DNA from: Sphingomonas telluris | GTDB lineage: Bacteria; Pseudomonadota; Alphaproteobacteria; Sphingomonadales; Sphingomonadaceae | Direction: 5' to 3' | DNA: 64,000 nt | Assembly: GCF_022568775.1 (NCBI RefSeq) | Contig: NZ_JAKZHW010000002.1 | Span: 818,829-882,828 of the forward strand | Part shown: piece by piece, positions 9,217 through 17,596 of the stretch | Position numbering within the stretch: the first letter of the stretch is position 1 | Layout of the letters: the number at the start of each line of letters is the position of its first letter | Notes under the pieces: generated by a model | What the model was told of the DNA's origin: nothing | The model's database searches: none | The model's input: the letters and a program-made list of their open reading frames with translations, nothing else | Program-made: the position numbers and the translations under genes

Positions 9217-9413
9217 GCGGCGCGGCCGCGCGCGGCCTGCCTCTTCTCCCACAGCTTCTTCGCGGCCCAGCCGCTGCCGACCAGGAGGGCCAGCGGCCCG
9301 AAGCCGCGCCTGGCGACGGCCGCCACGCCTGCGCCCACGAGCGCACCGCGCAGGCCATTGTTACGGCCTGCAATCTTTTCTCCAATGAACGCACCGGCAA
9401 GCTTGCCCAACAT
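9183..9413 (-). CDS. Small glycine-rich membrane protein
   Basis: A 76-residue protein starting MLGKLAGAFIGEKIAGRN, with a hydrophobic Gly/Ala-rich centre (GALVGAGVAAVARRGFGPLA) and LLVGSGWAAKKLWEKRQAARG. One or two short membrane segments are plausible. The ATG at 9413 is preferred over an upstream in-frame ATG because it follows a GAAAGGATCTCGCG stretch. It overlaps the DUF3297 gene at the 3' end and lies directly upstream of, and divergent from, the psp promoter region, so a membrane-stress role is possible. Function unknown. Confidence 0.6.
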   Translation of the reverse strand: MLGKLAGAFIGEKIAGRNNGLRGALVGAGVAAVARRGFGPLALLVGSGWAAKKLWEKRQAARGRAAYPSDSAPASS

Positions 9414-9574
9414 CGCGAGATCCTTTCGTGATCGAACTTGCGGCATCAACGCGGCAGTAGGCGCCGAAGGTTCCGTCGCAGCGATTGGGATTCTTCACCA
9501 AGCCTAGGTGGCAATTCCCGCCAACGTCCCCCGTGAAATTTCCCATTCTCGTAATTTTTGGCGGTTTTCTGGGA

Positions 9575-9591
9575 TTGGCACGGCTTTTGAA
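9575..9591 (+). promoter_or_regulatory. Sigma-54-type promoter of the psp operon
   Basis: TTGGCACG-GCTT-TTGAA is a close match to the -24/-12 consensus TGGCACG-N4-TTGCW. The -24 half is perfect, and A replaces C in the -12 GC dinucleotide. It lies about 60 bases upstream of the small exported peptide gene that precedes pspA. Psp operons are classically sigma-54 and PspF dependent, so position and sequence agree. No pspF gene is present in the window. Confidence 0.65.
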
Positions 9592-9649
9592 TTAACCTTG
9601 GCATCGGCCCGCAACTCATATCGCGGACCGGCAAAAGGGAGATTTTGGA

Positions 9650-9787
9650 ATGTCTGGTCAGTCGCACTTCACTCGCACGCTGGTGGCTTTCGCTGCTGCG
9701 CTGCTGATGAGCACCGTTGCGGTTAGCGCCGCGGTCGGTCCGGCTCAGGTTGCTGCGAACCCCACTGCAGTTTCCGTCCATGCCTGA
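9650..9787 (+). CDS. 45-residue exported peptide at the head of the psp operon
   Basis: The frame reads MSGQSHFTRTLVAFAAALLM, then STVAVSAAVGPAQVAANPTA and VSVHA. It has a Ser/His/Thr/Arg start, a hydrophobic core and an Ala-X-Ala type cleavage region, so it should be secreted or anchored in the inner membrane. A GGGAGA ribosome binding site stands 7 bases before the ATG. The sigma-54-like promoter is upstream and pspA follows after 43 bases, so it probably belongs to the psp operon. The mature peptide would be only about 20 residues. I do not recognise a family. Confidence 0.6.
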   Translation: MSGQSHFTRTLVAFAAALLMSTVAVSAAVGPAQVAANPTAVSVHA

Positions 9788-9830
9788 ACTCGAAATCATC
9801 GAAGCTAAGGTTCCAGTGAGGACTCCGCGC

Positions 9831-10550
9831 ATGACCCAAGAGTCAGAGCCTCGCAATCAGGGCATCGCCCCGATCGCAACTTGGTTCAGCGGCCCCGTCT
9901 TCAGCCGTGCGAGGGACATCTTCGCGGCGAACATGACGGAGCTGCTGGATCGGGCCGAGGACCCCGCGCGGATGATCCGCATGATCATCCTCGAGATGGA
10001 AGAGACCCTCGTCGAGCTCCGGGCAAGCGCGGCACGTTCGATCGCTGACGCCAAGGAAATGAAGCGGGCGATCGGCCGGCTGGACGAGATCCAGATCAGC
10101 TGGACCGACAAGGCCGAGCTGGCGCTGTCCAAGGACCGCGACGATCTCGCCAAGCAGGCGCTGATCGAGCGGCAGAAGGCCGCGGACATGGCCGACGGCC
10201 TCCGCGCCGAGATGGACCAGATCCACCAGGTGCTGAAGAGCTATGAGGCCGACATCGCCAAGCTGCAGAACAAGCTGCGCGAAGCTCGCGGCCGGCAGAA
10301 TTCGATTGCGGCCCGGCTCGAGAGCGCGGTCGCCCGCGCCAAGGCCCGCGAGATGATGCACGGCGCACGGACGCTGGATGCCTTCTCGAAATTCGAGGTC
10401 CTAGAGCGCCGCGCCGACTTCGCGGAAGGCCGCGCGGAAGCGCTGGGCTTCACCAGCCTCGAAGACCAGATCCACGAGCTCAAGGCGGCCGAGAAGGTCG
10501 ACGCAGAGCTGGAAGCCATGAAGGCCGCGCTGGCGGCACGAAACAAGTGA
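9831..10550 (+). CDS. pspA: Phage shock protein A (PspA/IM30)
   Basis: A 239-residue coiled-coil protein of the ESCRT-III-like PspA/Vipp1 family, which binds the inner membrane under envelope stress and restrains PspF. The family core is clear: FSRARDIFAANMTELLDRAE, then DPARMIRMIILEMEETLVEL, followed by long heptad-rich helices to EALGFTSLEDQIHELK. An earlier ATG at 9779 is in frame, but the ATG at 9831 has an AGGA site 8 bases upstream. The 21 residues before the FSRARD block are longer than usual. It is followed by pspC and pspB. Confidence 0.93.
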   Translation: MTQESEPRNQGIAPIATWFSGPVFSRARDIFAANMTELLDRAEDPARMIRMIILEMEETLVELRASAARSIADAKEMKRAIGRLDEIQISWTDKAELALSKDRDDLAKQALIERQKAADMADGLRAEMDQIHQVLKSYEADIAKLQNKLREARGRQNSIAARLESAVARAKAREMMHGARTLDAFSKFEVLERRADFAEGRAEALGFTSLEDQIHELKAAEKVDAELEAMKAALAARNK

Positions 10551-10567
10551 CGGAAAGGGATAGGGCA

Positions 10568-10969
10568 ATGGCCCGTACGAACACTCGCTACTCGCTCGAT
10601 CGCCACGACAAGAAGCTGGCCGGCGTCTGCTCGACGATCGGTGACGTCTTCAGCGTCGACCCGACCTTCATCCGGATCGGCTTCGTCGCCGCGGCAGTGC
10701 TGATCAGCTGGAAGCTGACGCTGATCGCCTACATTGCCGCCGGCATCTACCTGACGGTCCAGCGCAACCGCGCCAACGACGCCTACGGACGGCGCAGCAA
10801 GAGCGACTTCGACCGGATGGAAGAAGTCACTCGCGTCCGTCCCTCGGTCAAGGCGATGCGCGAGGACCTCGACGAGACCGACCGCCGGCTGATGGCGATC
10901 GACCACCACATCAACTCACAGAATGACGAGCTGGCGCGCGAAATCGAAGCGCTGCGGGAGGACAAGTGA
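10568..10969 (+). CDS. pspC: Phage shock protein C, envelope stress membrane protein
   Basis: A 133-residue PspC-domain protein. YSLDRHDKKLAGVCSTIGDV leads into FSVDPTFIRIGFVAAAVLIS, with one transmembrane helix of about 25 residues (ending around YIAAGIYLTV), and then a charged cytoplasmic helix rich in Asp/Arg. In enterobacteria PspB and PspC sense inner-membrane stress and recruit PspA. The ATG at 10568 follows a GGAAAGGGATAGGG ribosome binding site. The gene starts 17 bases after pspA. Gene order A-C-B differs from the enterobacterial A-B-C order. Confidence 0.9.
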   Translation: MARTNTRYSLDRHDKKLAGVCSTIGDVFSVDPTFIRIGFVAAAVLISWKLTLIAYIAAGIYLTVQRNRANDAYGRRSKSDFDRMEEVTRVRPSVKAMREDLDETDRRLMAIDHHINSQNDELAREIEALREDK

Positions 10970-11199
10970 TGGATCCGCTGACGATTGGAATTCTGGGTGG
11001 CGGCATCTTCGCCGGAATGACGGCGGCAAGCCTGGTGGCACTCAAGGGATGGCAGGGCTGGCTCGAGCTCAAGCACTTCGAGCTGACCCACGATGCGGCG
11101 GACCGGCACCTTCCACCGGCCGGAAACCGGATCGAGATGGCCGATCTCCGCGAGCGTGTCCGCAAGCTGGAAGCGATAGCCGCAGGTATCGACCTTTAA
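10969..11199 (+). CDS. pspB: Phage shock protein B-like membrane protein
   Basis: A 76-residue protein: an N-terminal transmembrane helix (TIGILGGGIFAGMTAASLVA), an amphipathic segment and a C-terminal coiled coil (IEMADLRERVRKLEAIAAGI) typical of PspB. Its ATG shares one base with the pspC stop (TGATG). PspB partners PspC in membrane stress sensing. Sequence identity to classic PspB looks low. The assignment rests on size, topology and position. Confidence 0.75.
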   Translation: MDPLTIGILGGGIFAGMTAASLVALKGWQGWLELKHFELTHDAADRHLPPAGNRIEMADLRERVRKLEAIAAGIDL

Positions 11200-11239
11200 A
11201 GTTCCCCGAGGCCGCTCACTCTCCCCGGTAGAGCGGCAA

Positions 11240-11273
11240 GGCGGTCCGGTTCTTCCCCTTGAACCGGGCCGCC
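11240..11273. terminator. Intrinsic terminator between pspB and the TonB receptor gene
   Basis: A 13-bp stem (GGCGGTCCGGTTC with GAACCGGGCCGCC, one G-T pair) has an 8-base loop and is followed on the plus strand by TCCCTTTTCC. It lies between two convergent genes and probably serves the psp operon, perhaps both directions. Confidence 0.7.
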
Positions 11274-11282
11274 TCCCTTTTC

Positions 11283-13421
11283 CTAGAATCCCAGGCGTGC
11301 CGTCAGGCGAATGTCGCGTCCGGCAAGAGGGGCGAAGTCCTTCAATTGGCTCGTGCTGCGACGGGCATCGACGTCGAAGATATTGTTCGCCGACAGCGAC
11401 AGCGTCAGCTCCGGATCCTCAGCGAAGGCGTGCCAATCCAACGACGCATTCACCATCGTATAGCCCGGAGTGTCCGTCTCGACCGGCGCGGTGCGATTGT
11501 GATCGAACGCGTGTTCGACCTCCACGCGGCCGTCGAATGGACCACGGCTGCCGGCGATGCCACCTAGGATGCGGAGCGGCGGAATGAACGGCGCGGGGCC
11601 GTAATTCTTCACGGTCGCGTGGACCGCGTCCGCCTGGACCTCGCCGCTCCACTTGATGCCGAGCGCTTCACCCAGCTTCGCCTGCGCCTGCGCTTCAAAC
11701 CCGTAATAGTTGGCGGTGTCCTGCAGATACCGGAAAACCGGCAAATCGTCCTCGATCGCACCGGTCGGCGCCTGGAAGATGAAGTTCGAGAAGTGGCTGT
11801 AGTAAAGGCTGCCGGTCAGGGTCAGGCGGCCTGACGTCTTGTGCAGGCTCGCTTCGACGCTGAGGCTCTTTTCGGGATCGAGGTTAGGGTCGCCGACTTC
11901 GAACGACTGGCTGCCGCCATGCGGCCCGTTCGCGAACAGTTCGTCGATCGAGGGGGCGCGCTCGCTGTGCGAGAGCGAGAGGCCGGCGCGCCAGCCGGGC
12001 GTGAATTCGTACTGGCCGCCGAGCGAGCCCGACCAGGTCGTGAAGCTGCGCGATTCCGCCGGGGTTTCGAGCTGCTCGTCTGCATCCGCGGTCAGCTTGC
12101 TGAACTCGACCCGTGCGCCGCCCTCAACACGCCACGGCCCGCTGACATAGGTCTGGAGCGTGAAGATGCCGGTCTGCTTCTGGTCGCTGTCCGGCAGGAA
12201 TTTCTCCTCGCCACGGATCTTTGCGTTGCGATTCAGGTACTGGAGGCCGCTCGTGCCTTCCCAGCCGGATTGGGCCGCCTGCACCAGCTCGACGCGGCCC
12301 TCGCCGCCCTTGCTGAAAAAGCTCGATCCGACTTCGCCGGTCTCTTCGAGCTCGTCATGATGGTAGTTCGAGTAGCCTCCGCGAGCGCGGACCTGACTGA
12401 AGAAGCCGCCCAGCGGGATCTCCGCACGCGCGTCGTAGCGGGTCTGCTCGACGTCGATGGTCGGCGCTTCCGGCACGACCGCAGGATCGACCGAGTAGCG
12501 GATCGGCACTTCGTATGTCGCAAGGTGGCGAGTGATCGACGCGCCGATGTTCAGTCCGTTGTCGCCGACATAAGCGACGCCGCCGGCCACTTCCTTCGAT
12601 TCCGCTGCCGAATTCGGGAGGTCGCCCTTGAGGTCGGCGAGGGCGCGGATCTCCGGATCAGGGCTCGCGAGCGCTTCGTCGCGAAGCTCTTTCGATAGGA
12701 TGTGGCCGCCGGTGCGAAGGTCGTCGGTCTTCGTCCAGTTACCGTCGATGTGGAACACGACGTGGCCAGCCACGGGCACGTCGACCGAGCCGTTGGCCAT
12801 GCGCTCGTTCGCGGCCGAACCGTAGCCAAGGAGCGCGTCCACGCCGACGACATTCTCGGGCACGTTGCGCGGGATGCGCGTGTCGATGACGTTGACCACG
12901 CCGCCGATTGCGGAAGAGCCGAACAGCAGTGCCGACGGCCCGCGAAGCACCTCGATCCGCTCGGCCGTGAGCGGGTTGATCGCGATGGCGTGATCCGGAC
13001 CGGACGAGGACACGTCGAGCGTTCCGATACCGTCGGTGAGGACGCGGACGCGGTCGCCTGAAAGTCCGCGCAGCACGGGAGCCGAAGCAGTCGGGCCGAA
13101 GCTCGTGGCGCTGACGCCCGGCTGGCGGGCCAGCGTCTCGCCGATGCTCTGCCGGACTTCGCGCGTGAGGTCCGCCTGGTCGAGAACAGAGATCCCGCCG
13201 AGAACGTCGGCGGCCTTACGGCGCACGCCGGTCACCACGATCGGATCGTTCGTATGAGCGTCTTCGGCGTTGCCAGGTGCGGACGTGTCCGCAGCGGCGC
13301 CGCCGCTCGCGGCGTCCACGGTTCCGGTGTCCACCGACAGAGCCGGCGTCTCCTGCGCGAGGGCACTAGTGACCGGAAAGGCTGCAAGCGCAGCCGCAAG
13401 CGCAAATTTTGAGGAGAGCAT
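11283..13421 (-). CDS. TonB-dependent receptor, ZnuD-like (zinc/metal uptake)
   Basis: A 712-residue outer-membrane beta-barrel receptor with signal peptide (AALAAFPVTSALAQE). The plug starts near residue 60 (DPIVVTGVRRKAADV), with ERIEVLRGPSALLFGSSAIG. The barrel shows NLDPEKSLSVEASLHKTSG and ends in RDIRLTARLGF with the terminal Phe. The segment YHHDELEETGEVGSSFFSK, then GGEGRVELV, resembles the His/Asp-containing loop region of ZnuD zinc receptors, so zinc or another divalent metal is the likely ligand. It is divergent from the threonine synthase homologue. An AT-rich candidate operator lies just upstream. Confidence 0.85.
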   Translation of the reverse strand: MLSSKFALAAALAAFPVTSALAQETPALSVDTGTVDAASGGAAADTSAPGNAEDAHTNDPIVVTGVRRKAADVLGGISVLDQADLTREVRQSIGETLARQPGVSATSFGPTASAPVLRGLSGDRVRVLTDGIGTLDVSSSGPDHAIAINPLTAERIEVLRGPSALLFGSSAIGGVVNVIDTRIPRNVPENVVGVDALLGYGSAANERMANGSVDVPVAGHVVFHIDGNWTKTDDLRTGGHILSKELRDEALASPDPEIRALADLKGDLPNSAAESKEVAGGVAYVGDNGLNIGASITRHLATYEVPIRYSVDPAVVPEAPTIDVEQTRYDARAEIPLGGFFSQVRARGGYSNYHHDELEETGEVGSSFFSKGGEGRVELVQAAQSGWEGTSGLQYLNRNAKIRGEEKFLPDSDQKQTGIFTLQTYVSGPWRVEGGARVEFSKLTADADEQLETPAESRSFTTWSGSLGGQYEFTPGWRAGLSLSHSERAPSIDELFANGPHGGSQSFEVGDPNLDPEKSLSVEASLHKTSGRLTLTGSLYYSHFSNFIFQAPTGAIEDDLPVFRYLQDTANYYGFEAQAQAKLGEALGIKWSGEVQADAVHATVKNYGPAPFIPPLRILGGIAGSRGPFDGRVEVEHAFDHNRTAPVETDTPGYTMVNASLDWHAFAEDPELTLSLSANNIFDVDARRSTSQLKDFAPLAGRDIRLTARLGF

Positions 13422-13464
13422 CAGTCCTGAGTTGCTACTGATCGAATCGATACCCGCGTACGGC

Positions 13465-13485
13465 GTATGATATACTATTACAAGC
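13465..13485. promoter_or_regulatory. Candidate Zur-like operator upstream of the ZnuD-like receptor
   Basis: The minus strand reads GTAATAGTATATCATAC. It matches about 10 of 13 positions of the AT-rich core TTATAATATAACA found in proteobacterial Zur boxes and is partly palindromic. It sits 45-65 bases upstream of the receptor start in a GC-rich background. The match was judged by eye. Confidence 0.35.
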
Positions 13486-13522
13486 TCGCTTCGACGAACG
13501 GTGCGAGCTAGGGGCCGGACGC

Positions 13523-14725
13523 ATGTATGTGACCCATCTTGAATGCTCGCTTACGGGCGAGCGCTACCCCGCCAATCAGCCCCATAATCTCAGCGCCGCG
13601 GGCAAGCCTCTGCTCGTGCGGTACGACTTTGACAGGGTGCGGCAAACGCTGACCCGCGAAAGCCTGGCTGCGCGGCCGCAGGGGATGTGGAAGTGGCGCG
13701 AGCTTCTTCCCCTTGCCGAGGGAGTCGCGCCCGTGAGCCTCGGCGAGCCCGAAACGCCGATCATCCCTCTGACGATGACGGGGAGAAAGTCGGGCGCTTC
13801 GGACCTACTAGTCAAGGACGAGGGGAGGCTGCCGACTGGCTCCTTCAAGGCGCGCGGCCTGACGATGGCCGTGTCGATGGCCAGGCAGTTCGGGATCACG
13901 AGCGTGGCGCTTCCGACAAACGGCAACGCGGGCGCGGCACTGGCGGCTTATGCGGCGCGGGCCGGCATGGAAGCGGTGGTCGTGTGCCCGGCCGAGACGC
14001 CGGAGATAAACGTGCGCGAGACGGCGGCCTATGGCGCTCGCGTCTGGGTCGCGGACGGCCAGATCGACGAGTGCGGACGCCTGATCCGCGAAGGCGCGGC
14101 GGAAGGCCGCTGGTTCGACTGCTCGACGCTGAAGGAGCCTTACCGCATCGAGGGCAAGAAGGTCATGGGCCTCGAGCTGGTGGAGCAACTCGGGTGGAAG
14201 GTGCCGGACGCCATCTTCTATCCCACCGGGGGCGGCACGGGCCTGATCGGCATGTGGAAAGCCTTCGACGAGCTAGAGGCCGTCGGGCTGATCGGATCGG
14301 AACGACCGCGCATGTACGCCATCCAGGCCTCGGGCTGCGCGCCGATGGTCCGCGCCTTCGAGCGTGGAGAGGAGTTCGCGGAGCGCTGGGAGAATGCAGC
14401 GACGGTTGCCACCGGCATCCGCGTACCGAGCGCGGTCGGCGACTTCCTCATCCTGCGCGCGGTTCGGGAGAGCGGCGGCGCTGCAATCGCAGTCGAGGAG
14501 CAGGACATTTTGCAGGCCGTCGAAGACGCAGCGCGCGATGACGGTATGCTGCTTTGCCCCGAGGGGGGAGCGGTCCTCGCCGGTTGGCGCACGGCGCTCG
14601 ATCGCGGGCTGGTTGGGCGCGACGAGACGGCGCTGCTGTTCAACTGCGCGAACGGAAACAAGTATCCGCTCCCGGATGCGTCGCGCCGGTTGAAGCTGTT
14701 CGAAGCGCGGGCGGAAAATCTCTGA
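13523..14725 (+). CDS. Threonine synthase-like PLP enzyme
   Basis: A 400-residue fold-type II PLP enzyme. The PLP lysine is in LPTGSFKARGLTMAV. The phosphate-binding Gly loop and substrate region include PTNGNAGAALAAYAARAG, and the glycine-rich loop is FYPTGGGTGLIGMWKA. Threonine synthases convert O-phosphohomoserine to threonine. The N-terminus has the zinc-less THLECSLTGERYPANQPHNL segment of thrC class proteins. The C-terminal LFNCANGNKYPLPD is also family-like. Threonine biosynthesis is most likely, although catabolic dehydratase-like paralogues exist. It is transcribed away from the receptor gene. Confidence 0.85.
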   Translation: MYVTHLECSLTGERYPANQPHNLSAAGKPLLVRYDFDRVRQTLTRESLAARPQGMWKWRELLPLAEGVAPVSLGEPETPIIPLTMTGRKSGASDLLVKDEGRLPTGSFKARGLTMAVSMARQFGITSVALPTNGNAGAALAAYAARAGMEAVVVCPAETPEINVRETAAYGARVWVADGQIDECGRLIREGAAEGRWFDCSTLKEPYRIEGKKVMGLELVEQLGWKVPDAIFYPTGGGTGLIGMWKAFDELEAVGLIGSERPRMYAIQASGCAPMVRAFERGEEFAERWENAATVATGIRVPSAVGDFLILRAVRESGGAAIAVEEQDILQAVEDAARDDGMLLCPEGGAVLAGWRTALDRGLVGRDETALLFNCANGNKYPLPDASRRLKLFEARAENL

Positions 14726-14739
14726 CGCCCAAAAAAGTA

Positions 14740-14767
14740 AACCCCGGCAACCGAAGTTGCCGGGGTT
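14740..14767. terminator. Perfect 12-bp hairpin, best as a minus-strand terminator
   Basis: AACCCCGGCAAC-CGAA-GTTGCCGGGGTT forms a perfect 12-bp stem with a tetraloop just after the threonine synthase homologue. The downstream plus-strand tail is not T-rich. On the minus strand the hairpin is followed by TTACTTTTTT, so it terminates leftward transcription better than rightward. Confidence 0.7.
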
Positions 14768-15083
14768 CCATGCTTTGGTTCTCTTTCGAGTTCCGAAGCA
14801 CAATTGAAGAATACTCGAACCCCGCGGTAGTTCCAGCGGAATCTGCAGGGCCACAGGGGAAAACTGTGGATGCAACGGTGGATAAGGCTGTGGGACTCGC
14901 AAAAAAGAGGGGCCCCGGAAGCCAGAACAGCCGCCGGAGCCCCGTACTTCTGATCCAGTGATTCGCGCCGCTGCGCCGATCCTCAGGCTCTCGCCCGCGA
15001 TCCACGCTTCAAAAGGGGCATGAATCTGGGGATCTGAAGTACCTTTGTAGAACGCTTTCGCCAGAAGGGGGTTCCTACAGCTG
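14768..15083 (-). other. Intergenic region with two minus-strand terminators; candidate small RNA locus
   Basis: No protein gene is visible in this 316-base gap. A second hairpin at 14909-14943 (stem of about 10 bp with one mismatch, GGGGCCCCGG with CCGGAGCCCC) is followed on the minus strand by CTCTTTTTTGCG. Both genes flanking the gap are on the plus strand, so these leftward terminators have no obvious gene to serve. The segment 14851-14888 also holds CCACAG-N7-CTGTGG and DnaA-box-like GGTGGATAA. One or two leftward small RNAs are possible. Confidence 0.4.
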
Positions 15084-15875
15084 ATGAGCAAGAAGCGCCG
15101 GCTGCGGATCGCAACCTACAACATCAACGGGATCAACTCGCGGCTGCATGTCCTGCTACGCTGGCTGGAGGAATTTCGGCCGGACGTCGTCGGGTTGCAG
15201 GAGCTGAAGTGCACCGATGAGGCCTTTCCCGCGAAGGATCTCGAGGCGCTCGGCTATTCCTCGATCTGGCACGGGCAGAAGAGCTGGAACGGCGTCGCCT
15301 TGCTCAGCCGCGTCGGCGAGCCCGTGGAAACGGGCCGCGGCCTCCCCGGCGATCCAGACGACGCACAAAGCCGCTATATTGAGGCGGCCGTTTGTGGCGT
15401 CCTAATCGGCAATCTCTACCTCCCTAATGGGAATCCCTGGCCGGGCCCGAAGTTCGACTACAAGCTGACCTGGATGGACCGGCTGCATGCCCATGGCCGT
15501 CATCTGCTCGACAGTGGACTGCCCGCACTTCTGATGGGCGACTTCAACGTCATTCCGACCGACCAGGACGTCTACAAGCCGGAGCGGTGGGCAAAAGATG
15601 CGTTATTCTCTCCGGAGGCCAAAGCGAAGTTCGCCGAGCTGGTTGCGCAGGGCTGGACCGACGCGCTTCGCAAGCTCCATCCGGATGAGCGCATCTATAC
15701 CTTCTGGCACTATTGGCGGAACTCGTTCCAGCGCGACGCCGGCATCCGCATCGACCATTTCCTGCTCAGTCCGCCGCTGACGAAATCGCTCAAGGCCGCC
15801 GGAGTGGACCGCACGCCGCGCGGCTGGGAAAAGACCAGCGACCACGCGCCGGTGTGGATCGAAGTGGACGTCTGA
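15084..15875 (+). CDS. xth: Exodeoxyribonuclease III
   Basis: A 263-residue AP endonuclease/exonuclease of the EEP fold that repairs abasic sites. The motifs are IATYNINGINSRLHVLLRW, VVGLQELKCTDEAFP with the metal Glu, the catalytic LLMGDFNVIPTDQDVY, and the terminal TSDHAPVWIEVDV with the Asp-His pair. KKRRLRIATYNI at the start supports the ATG at 15084. The length is normal for XthA/ExoA. It seems to be a single-gene unit facing the antiporter gene tail to tail. Confidence 0.93.
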   Translation: MSKKRRLRIATYNINGINSRLHVLLRWLEEFRPDVVGLQELKCTDEAFPAKDLEALGYSSIWHGQKSWNGVALLSRVGEPVETGRGLPGDPDDAQSRYIEAAVCGVLIGNLYLPNGNPWPGPKFDYKLTWMDRLHAHGRHLLDSGLPALLMGDFNVIPTDQDVYKPERWAKDALFSPEAKAKFAELVAQGWTDALRKLHPDERIYTFWHYWRNSFQRDAGIRIDHFLLSPPLTKSLKAAGVDRTPRGWEKTSDHAPVWIEVDV

Positions 15876-15894
15876 GGCACCGTACGGCCCACGC

Positions 15895-17484
15895 CTATGC
15901 GTCCTCCGAAAGTTGCAGGATGATCCCTAACTCCTCGACGTCGAGATCGCGCTCAAGATTGTGCAGGACTTCGTCCTCAATCATCCCTGCCCGATGGATC
16001 CGCAGCAATTCAGCTCGTCCCGCGGAAATCGATCTCAACAGCAAATCGAAGTGCGGCCGCATCTTTTCCAACGCTCGCTCCGAATCCTCTGCGTAGCTTT
16101 CCGTCCCTGCCAAACGACGGCGGGTTTGTTCGAGTAGCTGCGGATGGACGAGTGTCCCGTCGTTCGCGTACGCGCCTGCCTCGACGGCCGCGTATCGCGC
16201 TCGCGCGATCCGCGCTTCGCACGCGCCAAGATCCATCTTCGCCGGCGGCTCCGTATCGACAGGACGTACTTTGCGAATGAGGAAGCCGAGGCTGGTCCCC
16301 TGCGCGACGACGGTCGCGAAGATCACCGCAAACGCGCAGACCAGCATGAGGTCGCGCGCCGGCATCGACGCCGGAAGGCTTAGCGCGACGGCGAGGGTGA
16401 CGACACCGCGCATCCCTGCCCAGCCAAGGACGGTCGCCTGCTTGAACCCCAGAGGTCTGGCACGGCGGACACCGACCTTGCGCAATACTCCGACGAGCGC
16501 GTCGGCGCCGAAGATCCAGATGAACCGGGCGAGGATCACGGCCACGACCACGCCAAGTACGGGAGTGAGCATCGTCGACGTGACCGCTCCTACACCACCA
16601 ACGCGTTCAAGGACGCCGCGGAGCGAGAAGCCGATCAGGATGAAGACGAGCGCCTCAAGAAGGAACACCATGGTGTGCCAGAACGCCGTGCCGCGAAGCC
16701 TTACGCTTGCCGGGAAGATCTGGTGCTGGAACCAGCCGAGGATCAAACCGGCGGTAACCGTGGAAATCACGCCCGAAACGTGAACTGCCTCGCCCGCGAT
16801 GTAAGCGAGCCACGAGATCAGCGTCGACGCGACGATGATCAGAGTCTGATCCTTCAGCTTCCTGACTGCGAAAATCCAAGCGATTCCAACGGCCGATCCA
16901 ACTACAAGTCCGCCTAGCGAAAGGATGAAGAAGTCCTGTATTGCGGCGCCTGCGTCGAACATGCCGCTTAGCGTGGCCACGACCGCGAACCGGAACAGCA
17001 CCAGACCTGTTGCATCGTTCAGCAGGCTTTCGCCCTCCAGCAGGGCGAGCAAGCGGCGAGGCAGCGCAACGTTCTGAAGGATGGCTCGCGCGGAAACGGC
17101 GTCCGGAGGCGACACGATCGCGCCAAGCGCGAAGCAGGCTGCCCAGGGCAGGGTTGGCACAAGCCAATGAACGGTGATGCCTACTGCGAACGTGGTGAAG
17201 ACGACCGCTCCAACCGCCAGCGACAATATCCCGGGCAGATGACGCCGGAACCTGCCGAACGCCGTGAAATAAGCGCCGTCCATGAGGAGCGGCGGGAGAA
17301 ATAGTACCAGGACCAGCTCCGGATCGAGCTCCACGGCGGGAAGTCCCGGAAGAAAAGCGAGCAAACCCCCACCGACCAGCAAGGCGGTCGCGGTTGGCAG
17401 CCTCAGTCTCAATGCCAGCCATCGAAGAACGACGACGAGAGCGATAAGCGTGAGGATCAGCTCGAAAGTGGCGACTGCACTCAT
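15895..17484 (-). CDS. CPA1-family Na+/H+ (cation:proton) antiporter
   Basis: A 529-residue membrane protein with about 12 transmembrane helices in the first 400 residues. Transport-site motifs are visible: LGAIVSPPDAVSARAILQNV, the GESLLNDATGLVLFRFAV box, and GWAGMRGVVTLAVALSLP. The last 120 residues form a charged cytoplasmic tail (IARARYAAVEAGAYANDGTL). This is the NhaP/YjcE-type exchanger used for pH and sodium homeostasis. Ion selectivity cannot be read from the sequence. Confidence 0.9.
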   Translation of the reverse strand: MSAVATFELILTLIALVVVLRWLALRLRLPTATALLVGGGLLAFLPGLPAVELDPELVLVLFLPPLLMDGAYFTAFGRFRRHLPGILSLAVGAVVFTTFAVGITVHWLVPTLPWAACFALGAIVSPPDAVSARAILQNVALPRRLLALLEGESLLNDATGLVLFRFAVVATLSGMFDAGAAIQDFFILSLGGLVVGSAVGIAWIFAVRKLKDQTLIIVASTLISWLAYIAGEAVHVSGVISTVTAGLILGWFQHQIFPASVRLRGTAFWHTMVFLLEALVFILIGFSLRGVLERVGGVGAVTSTMLTPVLGVVVAVILARFIWIFGADALVGVLRKVGVRRARPLGFKQATVLGWAGMRGVVTLAVALSLPASMPARDLMLVCAFAVIFATVVAQGTSLGFLIRKVRPVDTEPPAKMDLGACEARIARARYAAVEAGAYANDGTLVHPQLLEQTRRRLAGTESYAEDSERALEKMRPHFDLLLRSISAGRAELLRIHRAGMIEDEVLHNLERDLDVEELGIILQLSEDA

Positions 17485-17596
17485 GTGTGCAGCCTAGCCG
17501 GGCGGCTTAGGTCTGCAATGGAGGTCAAGGGAACACACGGTCGCGTCGATTATACGACCGTAGCAACCTTGCGACGTGGGCTGTGTTTGCTTTCCG

